Shown here: positions 1 to 9,953 of the stretch, one piece after another
Position numbering within the stretch: position 1 is the first letter of the stretch
How the letters are laid out: each line of letters starts with the position of its first letter
Assembly: GCA_005765155.1 (NCBI GenBank)
Contig: VCCP01000002.1
Location: 3,596,001-3,660,000, forward strand
DNA: 64,000 bases
Reading direction: 5' to 3'
Source: Zelopaecilomyces penicillatus
Taxonomy: Eukaryota > Ascomycota > Sordariomycetes > Hypocreales > Pseudodiploosporaceae
Program-made: the position numbers and the translations under genes
Notes under the pieces: model-generated
The model's input: the letters and a program-made list of their open reading frames with translations, nothing else
Database searches by the model: none
What the model was told of the DNA's origin: nothing

Positions 1-419
1 GGATGACGCATCCAGTGAATCAACCCCAAAGAGACAACATGCCCGCCCGTGGTGTAGGACTTAATTACCTTAAATTTGTCAGCTGCAAAAGCAAGACGAT
101 GAGTCAATGTCCAGTCAATGTTCCATCAGATGCGCGGTCGAGAAGTTTTGGTTTCTTTTAACCCAGTCATTCTGTTCTATTCTGCTCCGCCTACCTGGGC
201 TGGGCTGAGACTTTAGTGTGTGATTCTGAATCCCGTTCCCGTGTGCCGCCGCGCCAAACACCACAATTTGTAACGGCCAGTGAAAATACACAAGTACAGC
301 CCATGACTGCCGTTGCAAACCCAATGGCCGAAGCACCACAAACAAAAATCCATTCTCATGTTGCGAAACTACAATTTACAGATTTGGACACAATTCACAC
401 AAATATTTACTGAGCAGAC
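1..419. other. Upstream region of the F-box gene
   Basis: No supportable gene lies here. The short open frames in this stretch have no recognisable domain and overlap each other on both strands. The segment just before position 420 is AT-rich and most likely holds the promoter and 5' leader of the F-box gene that starts at 420. Confidence 0.5.
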
Positions 420-2365
420 ATGACAGTGACTTCGCTGGAATGTCTCTCCGACGACCTCCTACTCGACATCACAGAGCGTCTGGACACAGCCCGTGACCTC
501 GCCCACTTCGAGGCCACATCACGGCGTGCGCGCAATCTCGTTCACCATAATGGAGGCTGGAGAAACTTTGTCAGGACGAGTTTCCCCTCACTCACAATTC
601 CATCAAATGGCTCAACCAACTGGGCTTCCGTGGCTGACCGTCTAACCTACCTGGACCGGTGCTGGAGCAAGCGTGGCCTGTATCTCACCTTTATCGACGA
701 AATGCCATCCTATTCAGGTGGCAATAGGCGGAGGCGCATGCAGTCGCAGTCCGTCATGTTTCAGTCCGTCATGGACGCAAAACTACTGTCTTCATTGCAG
801 GAAGAGCTCCTCGTCTACGGCGCCGGAGAGAATCTGCTTTTTCGACAGCGACCTACGACTCATGAGAACACAGACTCATGGAGGACTTTGAAGGGGAAAG
901 ACATTAACTACTTGGCTGGGCACGGAGACGTCACGGCAGTTTCCATCATTGAGCGCAGCGCAGCACCAGAGATTGTCGTAGGGCGAGCGAATGGCGACCT
1001 CCAGCTCCTCTCCGCCGCCAACGACGACACATTTGGGAAGCCCACACAGATCTTGGATCCATATAATGCAGATGAAGGAAAACCTAGTCCGGTACCTGCT
1101 AGAGCTTCGCCTGGGCACAAAGCAATCTCTTGGACAGAATGGCAGCCTCAGAGCCGAATGCTAGCCACCGCCAAAAGCAGCGGTTTATCGCTATACAACC
1201 TTGATGGGACGGAAGAAGAGCGGCTCAGTCCCATGCTCTACTACGACATATCTGAACGGGGTGCTGTGGACGAGTCATCTCTTCTAAGAAGCATCAAGTT
1301 TATGAGTAAAGATGTAATTGTGTGTGCTCTCGGCGGTAGCCGCCAACCACTACAATGGGCCAAGATCCGGCCAACCGGGTTGGAGTTCTTTAATGCAGCC
1401 CCGAATTCCCAAGCCTTACGAGACATTGAATTAGGCCCAGCAAGTCGGCCAAATGAAAAGACTACCGTACGAGCTATCGCACCTGTTGGTGCTGGGAACG
1501 ACCATCTGATACTCAGCGCGTGGGATGACGGGAGTCATAGGTAACCCTTTCCCAGAACACCCCCCCTATTCTTACTACATACAAATTCCAAGTTTACTAA
1601 CCAAAACTATATTTAAATAGACTTTCCGATCTCAGAACCCCATCACAACATGATGCTCTCTATCGCGACCGCTTCCAGCCCTACCAAGGCAGCAGCTCGC
1701 TATTAGTGTACGGCTCAGAGCGATTTGTAGCCGGCAACAACTGGGGGCCCGATATTCGTTTTTTCGACTTCCGGTTCTCCAAACCGTATCATCACTTCAA
1801 CGGCCTGTCGTGCTCGGGAACAGCTCCGGCGCCGCGCCGGCCACACCCGCTCTCCAAGTCCAGCGAAACCAAGGGGGTGACTTCTTCTACCGCTGCAGCA
1901 TGCAATCACACAAATTCTACACCATGCGTTTGGCACGGGCTCTCCGGAGACGATAGCTGGCGACCAGATGCGGTCTTGAACGTAGGCGGTTCCCATCTCG
2001 ACCGCGTTCACTCCATGGCAAAGGCATCGGATCTCTCTACTTCATTTTACTGTGGGTTCCGCGGCGCGATAGTAGAACTGACGCTGTCGCTCAGCGAGGA
2101 CCCAAACCGGGAGAACCAGAGCCGTACGGCCGCCCAAGGATGGCGTGCAAACGCTCCGCGAGGCAAAGTGTCTCTCATGGAGATTGGTGTTGGTCGCAGC
2201 GACGAAGAGGCGTGGATGGATGACTATACCGGCCTGCCGGAGATGTTTTACCACAAACAACGGCTGGTTCATGACGAGTCGCGGGATCCGCAGATCAAGA
2301 TGAAGACGAATGGGTCTCGATTGGATACTGCGTTCAGTTCCGTTCGCAAAAGAAAGGATTATTAG
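420..2365 (+). CDS. F-box protein, 621 aa
   Basis: Two exons, 420..1540 and 1621..2365. The intron (80 nt) opens GTAACC, has a TTTACTAAC branch site and ends TAG; the join restores an Arg codon and keeps the frame to the stop at 2363-2365. Residues about 5-50 read as an F-box (leucine-rich CLSDDLLLDI start, then a D-L-A-x-F-E-A-T-S-R-R segment and a Trp), the Skp1-binding module of SCF ubiquitin ligases. The rest is poorly conserved and looks like a degenerate beta-propeller, with repeated short strand-like segments such as GRANGDLQLL and WDDGSHR. Likely role, by inference: substrate adaptor of an SCF E3 ligase; the substrate is unknown. It converges with the nitronate monooxygenase gene, 266 nt apart. 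The start is the first ATG of the open frame, preceded by an AT-rich leader. Confidence 0.85.
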
Positions 2366-2631
2366 AGGCAAAGACACATAAACACACGGAGACTAATCAT
2401 GACGATATAAAACATTTCGATTTAGCATCGAGACGGAGATTGGATCATCTTGCATTTCCAGCATTTTAATCGGTTGGATCTTATGATTTATAAATATTCA
2501 CGTCATGGTTGTTGTAGAAAGAGTGTCAAGAGGGATTAGACTAATGACACAGAAAATCTCTAAGAACGCATCGCATTTTATTTCATAACATAGATCATTT
2601 GCATAGATATATTTACAGCTTGTGTTTTCTT

Positions 2632-3786
2632 TTACAATTTGGACTCGGGCACAAGTAGAGCCAGCCTCTCCCTGAGAGCAGACTCGGCCTCCTTCTCGAT
2701 TCGCTTCACGAGCACGTCGCAAGTGGGAACATCGTGAATCAATCCAATGACCTGGCCAGTTGTCCAGACCTATCAATTTCACAATAGTTAGCAGTGTTAA
2801 ATGGAGCCAAAACCAGAGAGAGAAAGGGGAAGAAGAGATGAGTAGGAATAAGCCGATCATGTAAACTTACACCAAACTCGGGGTCGCCGTTGACAAAGAC
2901 CTCCTTTCCACGCTTGCCGCTGACCAGGGCCGCAACCTCGGTAAACTCGCCAGTCTTGCTCTCCTGCTCAACCTTGAGCGCCTCCAGAGCGACCTTGTTC
3001 TTATACAGACGCGTGGTGTTGGTCCAGCGGCGCAGTAGTAAGGTGGTGTCTGTCTCCTGGGCGCGCACAATCTCCTGCTTAATGTTGTCGTGAATGGGTG
3101 CCTCAACAGTGCACATGAAGCGCGTGCCCATGTTGATGCCGCTGGCGCCGAGCACCAGGGCGGCGGCGAGACCCCAACCGTCAGCGAAACCACCGCTGGC
3201 GATGAAGGGCACCTTGAGCGTTTGCCGCGCGCGGCTCAGCAGGATGAAGTTTGTGATGTCGCTCTCGCCGACGTGGCCGGCGCACTCGAAACCGTCGATG
3301 CTGAGGAAGTCGACGCCCAGCTTAACAGCGCTCTGGGCATGGCGGATTGTCGTGCACTTGTGCAGAATGATGACGTTTGCCTTCTTCAGCTGCTTGATGA
3401 CGGGGCCTGGCGAGTTGCCCGCCGTCTCGACGATATTGACACCCTCATCGATAATGGCCTGCGCGTACGCAGGGTAGTCAGGAGGAACCAGCGCCGGCAG
3501 CAGCGTCAGATTGACACCGAAGGGGTTCTTCGTCAGCTTGCGGCAGCGCTGGATCTCAGCGCGCAGCGCATCGGGCGTGGGGAAGATGAGGGCCGTGATG
3601 ATGCCCAGGCCACCTGCGTTGGACACAGCCGCGGCGAGGTCTGCGGTACCGATATGCATCATGCCACCTTGCACGACGGGCACTGTAAGAGAAGCATAAT
3701 GTCAGCAGGCTGCAACACGCAAAGTACGAGGCGTAAAACAAACCTCGGATGCCCAGTCGGCGAGTGAGCTCAGTGTTGAAAGGCAT
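2632..3786 (-). CDS. Nitronate monooxygenase (2-nitropropane dioxygenase family), 330 aa
   Basis: Three exons on the minus strand: 3786..3744, 3682..2871 and 2769..2632, with introns of 61 and 101 nt; all joins are in frame. The N-terminus has the family pattern LGIRVPVVQGGM followed by a Gly-rich GGLGIIT flavin-binding loop. In the middle are ECAGHVGE, carrying the His expected near the nitro substrate, and the FIASGGFADG and GASGINMGTRF stretches that bind FMN phosphate. The 330-residue length fits the FMN-dependent NMO family, which oxidises alkyl nitronates (for example propionate 3-nitronate) to aldehyde or keto acid plus nitrite. Probably cytosolic or mitochondrial; no clear targeting signal is seen. 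The last exon (VWTTGQVIGLIHD) is separated by the second intron and is needed for a normal family C-terminus. Confidence 0.9.
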
Positions 3787-4504
3787 GGTTGCGATGCTCG
3801 CTCAACAGCAATGAATGTGGGGGATGTTTTCTCTCTATAGCAGAACAGACAGGGAACAGAGAAAAGCAGGCGCTGTCTATTATATCCAAATCCCGGGTAT
3901 GCCACAACGGTGAGAGTAGATGAAAGAAGGAGAAAGGAACGGCAAATTCTCGAGGTGGGAGATTCCGACCGTCTGCGGTGAGGCCGAGTAACGACGGCGG
4001 CTACTCAGTTGCTGCGCAGGGTCGCTGGGCCGAGGTAAGTTGTTCCAGACCCCCCAGCCTGTTCCACACCTCCATGTTGTGGCAGATACACCCAGCCACG
4101 GCCAATCACAGTGCCTGTTCCTGAGGGTCCATGCACAGCAAATAACCGGTAAACTCTCCGGCTGCGGCTCGGCCCCACAATGCTCACATGCTCGGCTTTC
4201 TTTCTTCGTTGAAGTCTTTGAGTTTTGAAGATGAAGTGCCCCTTACAACTATATCGCAAACTGCCAAAGATATACCTCCAACAGGGTGGGGAAACACCGC
4301 CGGTGTGATACCCCGTCTTTTTTGCGTCTCACCGCCGACATAGTGTAAGGTGTTCAATCCCTTATCTTAACTTCATAAGGCGTGAATTTTGATTGTCATG
4401 GTGAGGTCTTCTTTGAGACATGTTACAATCCATCGGCATGCGGATCACTTCAGAATGATGGATGGTTTTTTATTTCGTCTCAATTGTCCCGTGAGTCCCT
4501 GTCA
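3787..4504. other. Intergenic: NMO promoter and downstream region of the transcription factor
   Basis: 718 nt lie between the start of the nitronate monooxygenase gene and the stop of the transcription factor gene. I see no coding sequence. Open frames on both strands lack domains. The segment next to 3787 should hold the NMO promoter. Confidence 0.5.
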
Positions 4505-7500
4505 TCATCCCATGCCTTCAGGTGCTATCCTTCCAGCCTCTGCTGCTAGACTTCTTGGCTTATCAACCAGGTCAGCATACCCATCCAGGCTCATACCCAT
4601 GATCTTGACCATATCGAAAATATGTGTTCCCTTGAAGGTTTCTGCCCATAGCCTTAGTACCGCACTTGCGAGCTGCCGAAGCTTGGTTGAGTCGCTGGTC
4701 GCTATATCCATTTGGCTGGAACCTACCCCTGGTCCCGATAAGGACGGATCAACCGGCACTGCAAACTCAGTTTCGTCCAGCATCATTCGCAGCATTTCCA
4801 GCAGGTTCCTCTCCTCGGCCGACGCTGGTGGATCTGACCCAGTTATTGCAGCTAGTGTAAGTAGCCATTTCGCCAGAAGAACGGCGCATTCGAAGTTACA
4901 TACTGCGGAAGAAGAAAACCGTCAGCAATCAAATCCACATGAAACAACTATATACTGTTTTCAATATAAATGAGAGAGAAGACAGGTGAGATCTTACGAG
5001 AGTGTTGAATACTCCACTCAGTCGACTTCGTTCTTGCCACATAATTCACTCCAGCCTTGACAAGCATAGAAAGCGCATGAACAGCTTGAAATATTGCTCG
5101 ATGAAGCCTCATGCTGCGAATTAGTAACGGCGTGGACGTCATCGCTGAAGCTATAAGCATAAAGTCTCGCGTCTCCAGCGCTCGGCTGGGGGGTATATCA
5201 GTGTAGAGTCGGATGTATGCGAGACGTAGCAGTGCTGTTGCATTATATGATAACGAGCCTCCAGGAACGGCATCCATGTTTACCAACCCTCCAGGTTCTG
5301 CAGCTCGCGTTTGGTGCTGCAGTTGAACACTGTTTTGCCAAGCCCGCAGGGCCTGAGCAACCTCTTCTACATCCTCCGTTTTCATTGTACGGTGAGCCTC
5401 GTATGGCGAGCCAGCCGCAAACGAGGTCTGCTTCAAAAGATATACATGTTGAATCAAAGTGTGTATTAAAACATAGTTCCCCAACGATGAAAGTTGTGAC
5501 GGCAATCCCTGATTAGTCCTGCCTAACAGCCTAGTAAAAGCCTCATGGATAGTGATCTCGGTTACTGGTGTTGATTGGCGGAGTTCTTGCCACTGCCAGG
5601 CACTCTCTGCCCTCCATAATCGGGATGGCAGGGGCAGAAATAGGTTCAACTCTGACGTTAGAAGCAGTGGAGGCATGTCATAGGCTATACTGCACATGTT
5701 GAAGAAGCAGTACGCAATGAGTTTCGTCCGGGTGGCACCTTCGCGGCGTATCCAAGCATCCCAATCGGTGATGGGTACTTGACTTGTTTGTGTATTCAGA
5801 CCTTCCTCGCGAATTAGAATGGCTAGATGGCTTTGCAGGGATATTGCTTCGTTAAGAATCGTCTTCGCGCCCCAAAGGCCAACAGCGAAGAGCAACAATA
5901 CCGATTGTATTGTTTCGAGACGGGTTTGAGGTGTATTTGGCGAGCTGCAGTCGTGGTTCATCAGTTGCTGTTGCAGATTACATGGCAAAAAAGGTGGATG
6001 TGGGCTTACAATGGTTCACGGTGTGTATCCTGAGTTGTTGGCCGCTCGGATTGCGCAGATGCAAATGAATGGCGATAGCTAGTGTTGGGGGAGGGTCTAG
6101 TTGAGTGTGGACTGTAGGCTGAAGCCGTGGGCAAAAGGGCATGCACCTCGAAGCTGTGCCTTCTGCGGATTTGCTCTGCAGCCACAGCCTTGGCTGCGTA
6201 CCACAAAGCATACCCTCGATTGCTTTCAAAACGGTATTGAGCCCCAACAGCCAAAATGGCAAGCAACAGCTCCGGGGCAATGTCAACAGGCGAGAGAGTT
6301 GGTAAGTGCAGGAATGGCAGTTGCTCGTGGAACCCGCTGATATAACCCTCGACAAATCTCGTAAGGGTATGGCGTGATGGGAAGACGAAATCGTGTGGCA
6401 AGACAGAAGAAAACTCGTCCAATCTGGTCTTGATTACACTATGGTCAGCCATCGAAATTCGCAAGGGTGATGCTCGTGCCGCCTCTTCGTGCAGTCGAGC
6501 ACCAAGTTCCACCGAATCTCGAGGATCTGGGGCTAGAGAACCAAAACGGGAGGGGAACTGTGAATTTGGCTTGGAGTTTCCGCGATGATGCATTGCTGGT
6601 GAACGAAACCACAGGCTCATTTGTTGATCGGGGTCAAAATGTGGCGGGAGAAAGTGAGGCGGAGAAGCAAAGTCGTCCATAAAGAGGTTATAATCGTCGT
6701 AGGAGGGTTGAGGGGGCTGAGGAGCATATCCTGAGGAAAGAGTTGGGTGATCATCGCGCGGTCGATCTCCGTAACTTCCAACAGACTCCCCATAGCTTTT
6801 GACTCTATTATGGGTTGGAGAAAGTCGATGGGACGCACTATTCATCATGGGCTGCATAGTGTTCACTTCGCTTGCCAGTGCAGCGTCAGAGAGGAGATCC
6901 AAGTTGCATGCCCCTGTGCGTAGGGCCACTGGCGGATCGTGAGGAAGTGAGCTCTCGGCATGGTTACTCATAGAAGTATGCTGATACTGTGGATGTTGGC
7001 GCTGTTGGAGGTTTTGTTGGTGTTGTTGATTGTGTTGATGATGCGACTGCTGCTGGTGATGATGTTGCTGTTGGGGTTGTTGCTGTTCCGGTGATAAAGG
7101 GGGTGGGTGGTGGTGTTGCGGTGGAGGAAGCGGTGGTGGAGGTCGAAGCCGGTGCATGCCAATGGCATCGGTATCGATATGGCTATCTGACAACGATGGC
7201 CTATGTGAAGACATCCCAGATGAGAGCTTCCTTGGGCGGTTGATATCCTTACTCCCATCGTTGAGGTGGACTAACTTCTCGTGCCGGACGAGAAGATCAC
7301 TGATATCCATGTAAGTAAACAAGCGTGTCTTCCCACAACAGAAGACGAGGCAAACAACCAGCGATGATATAAGTTGTGATGGAAAAGCCCCAATGCTGGA
7401 GCGGAGCAGACCAAGTCAAGCTTATAGACAAAGGTGTAAAGCTGGGTGGTGAGGAGGGGGGTGTGAAGGGTGATAAAGTAACGAGGCAGGCGGTGGGCGT

Positions 7501-7879
7501 TGTCGGCGCTCTAGGTAGGCACGTTGCACTTTTGGGGGGTTTGTAACTTACCGACGTCCAAATGTTTTGCCGCAGCGGTCCCAGCCGCACGCAAACGGCT
7601 TTTCCTTGGTGTGAGTTCTCTCGTGTCTTTGGACGTGCTCCACGCGTCTAATCGGCCAAGAGGCAGCTGTGGTAAGCCAAACTGATCTCTCTTCCTCAGG
7701 CCAGATTGTCAAGTTGTCAAGCAAACTGAGACTGACCTGAAGCGTTTGCTACAGTACTTGCACGGCAGCGTCTTGGGTTTCTGGCTGCGATTCTCGCCAG
7801 CGTCGTTGGCACTAAGGGCATTGGAGGGGGGCGACGGAGGGAGAGGCGCCGGAGCCTCTAGGGATTGGGTTGGGAGCAT
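4505..7879 (-). CDS. C2H2 zinc-finger transcription factor with fungal-specific middle domain, 957 aa
   Basis: Five exons: 7879..7737, 7647..7552, 7299..6010, 5944..4998 and 4902..4505, with introns of 89, 252, 65 and 95 nt. All five exons join in frame. Two tandem C2H2 fingers occupy about residues 40-93: CKYCSKRF...RHERTH, linker TKEKPF, then CGWDRCGKTF...RHEKLVH. The finger pair is spread over the first three exons. A His/Gln/Pro-rich low-complexity region follows (DNA about 6990-7140). Then comes a helical fungal-specific transcription factor domain, starting near FVEGYISGFHEQLPFLHLPTL and running through exon 4. The C-terminus (FECAVLLAKWL and the DETEFAVPVDPSLSGPG segment) looks conserved. 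The protein is therefore a nuclear DNA-binding regulator whose targets cannot be told. An in-frame ATG seven codons upstream (7900) is an alternative start. Confidence 0.85.
6988..7142 (-). repeat. His/Gln then Pro low-complexity tract in the transcription factor
   Basis: Imperfect CAA/CAC/CAT triplets on the minus strand encode runs of Gln and His mixed with Asn, preceded by a Pro-rich stretch (PPPPLPPP-like). This is a disordered linker between the DNA-binding fingers and the middle domain and is likely to vary in length between strains. Confidence 0.7.
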
Positions 7880-8190
7880 TACAAACAGATATGCGATCAA
7901 AGGGGTGGCAGCAGTAACAGATCAGTCTGTCACGCCGCACACAGCACACAATGGGAGTGGGTGACAATGATGGGAGCGAGTGACGGCAAAGATGGTATCA
8001 GAGGGAGTGGTGAAGCTATGTGCTATGCTGAGCTGTGCTAAGCTGTGGGGATGGGAATGGGGATTAGGATTGGGGATTGAGATGGGAATGGGGGCCAGAC
8101 AGATCCTTTGTTTGGTGTCTCCGCCGCATCTGCAATACGAGATGGAACAGAACGTGGCCAGCCAAAAGGTTTGCAAATGCCTACCTACGC

Positions 8191-8223
8191 AAACACATAC
8201 ACACATGCACACACACACACACA
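8191..8223. repeat. CA-rich microsatellite
   Basis: Imperfect (CA)n: an ACAT-interrupted beginning followed by an uninterrupted run of about seven CA units. Confidence 0.85.
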
Positions 8224-8320
8224 GCAGGGCAAGCTGAAGCACCAGTCAGGTCGGCACTGGCCAACACCCCTCTCAGTGTCTCGTGATGGCAAGCTCTGGC
8301 GGGCGGAGGGGAGGGCTGGC

Positions 8321-8343
8321 GGTGCGGTGCGGTGCGGTGCGGT
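8321..8343. repeat. GGTGC pentamer tandem repeat
   Basis: Four perfect GGTGC units followed by a partial unit (GGTCC), in the upstream region of the transcription factor gene. Confidence 0.85.
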
Positions 8344-8533
8344 CCTCAGCAAAAGAGGGGTCAGGGACGAAAAGAAGCTCCCGGGTCGTTGTGCGCAATG
8401 CCTGAGAGCAATTGGACTTGCGAATGGCGTTCTTTGTGTGTGGATGGATGCTGAGTGTAGTCGCAAGCACAAGCGCAAAATGATGTTGCCGGACTGACGT
8501 ACAAGTTACAGCACCACATACCGTGAGCCCGTC

Positions 8534-8566
8534 TGTCGGGGCGTTGTCGGGGCGTTGTCGGGGCTC
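8534..8566. repeat. 11-nt tandem repeat (TGTCGGGGCGT)
   Basis: Two perfect copies of the 11-mer and a third diverging in its last bases. It is a short GC-rich minisatellite upstream of the transcription factor. Confidence 0.8.
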
Positions 8567-9953
8567 TATCGGGACTCACCAGGCCGAGGGTTCAATACAG
8601 GCCAAGCCAAAACCCCAGACTGGACGGCAAGTTGAAATGCGGGGAAGCTCGTGCGTGCTCTATCAGAGCCTGAGAGCTGCCGGAGAGGTGCTGGCAGAGC
8701 TATCTACTACCGGTAGGAGCAAACAGCAGATGGAACTCAGGGGGTCGTATCAGGAGTTTGGCCTGGTCGGTCGCGTGCCCCGCAAAGTCGAGCTTGCTGA
8801 TTGCCTGGTAGAGAAGACGACCGCCCTCGACGGCGCCCAGCAGAATACTGCGCTGGAATCGCGCAAAGAGGGGGTGGCGCGGAATGCTGATGCGTTGTAT
8901 TTTAGAAGATAGTGGTAAAGTGGTATTGGGGATGGTCCAGATCAAGTCAGAGGTAGGAAGCAAGCAAGCAAGGCGATATTTCATTTCGTATTGGTATTAG
9001 AGCTTTACTTGGGAGGCTAGGGCTGGGGGGGGGCAGCGATACGTAGTATGGAGCAGCCTTTGCTCCATTGATCTGCTCTTGAAGTTCTCAGACTGTGTTT
9101 GAGCTCATATCGTGGAAATTTCTCACGCAGACCCCGGGCGCGGGGAAGCTGAGGGGGAAGCCTGGAGACGGAGAAGTGGATGGCCAGTGAGGTCACTATT
9201 AGCGTGTGCCACTGTGGGGGAGGGGGGAACAGCGGAGAGCGGAGAGCGGAGTCGGGTGTCAAAAAACGTGAGAAGGCTCGCAAAGCCTAAATTCATGCTG
9301 TGCTGTGTCGTTATTCGTACACCCCTTCAGGGATTCGCCCAGACCCACATACTTCCCCCGCATTAAAAGACAGCCAACCGGTGCGTAACCAAGGCGGGAC
9401 AGCGAAATAAATAAAAAAGTACTTTGAGATTACTCAAATTGCTAGCTATTGCCTATTCTATTTCTTGTAGAAATCTTTTATCAAGTTAATAATCATATTG
9501 CAAGGCAAACAAGCAAGTTGTTGGCTATGATAATAGGAGCGGAAATGGCAGTACTTTAGGTGATGATTTGGTGTGCATGGGCTTTTGCAGTCCACTGTCT
9601 TTTTGCGCACCAGTTGACAGCCCACAGTCTGCAGGTTTTGATGGAAACACCATTACTTGCTTTAATAGGAATCACAGAGTAATTCAAGCGGTGAAAATAT
9701 CTACAGAGCGTTCAGGCAACGTTTGTCAATTCTTCATTTCTTGGGAGGTTAAATAATCTTCATTTAGCAATGTCTATATATATAGGTATGCTATGTATAT
9801 TAGTGTGTTCGCGGGTGTCGGTATGTATGTATAGCATGTCCCAGATCCGTTGCATCATGTGCCAACGGTCCTAATCTACAAATCATATAGTCGCTCGAAA
9901 TTCAGTAAATATGATAAGCCTCCCCCTTAAGTGTCATTTCTTGTTCAATATGA

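Larger units (their letters stand above)
7901..9953. other. Long upstream region of the transcription factor
   Basis: About 2 kb lie between the transcription factor start and the 3' end of the F-box-like gene. Several open frames of 70-130 codons overlap on both strands but have biased, low-complexity composition and no domain. The interval carries a CA microsatellite, a GGTGC pentamer run and an 11-nt tandem repeat (separate entries). It is best read as promoter, long 5' leader and spacer. An additional non-coding or short first exon of the transcription factor could lie here but I cannot place one. Confidence 0.5.

Noticed and set aside
3090..3767. 225-codon open frame opposite the nitronate monooxygenase gene
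   Set aside because: Lies antisense within well-supported NMO exons; composition is the mirror of the real codons and no domain is visible.
4389..4973. 194-codon frame opposite the transcription factor 3' exon
   Set aside because: Antisense shadow of an exon that fits the transcription factor family.
8523..8912. 129-codon frame in the transcription factor upstream region
   Set aside because: Low-complexity, overlaps repeats, no domain or clear start; could be only a chance frame.
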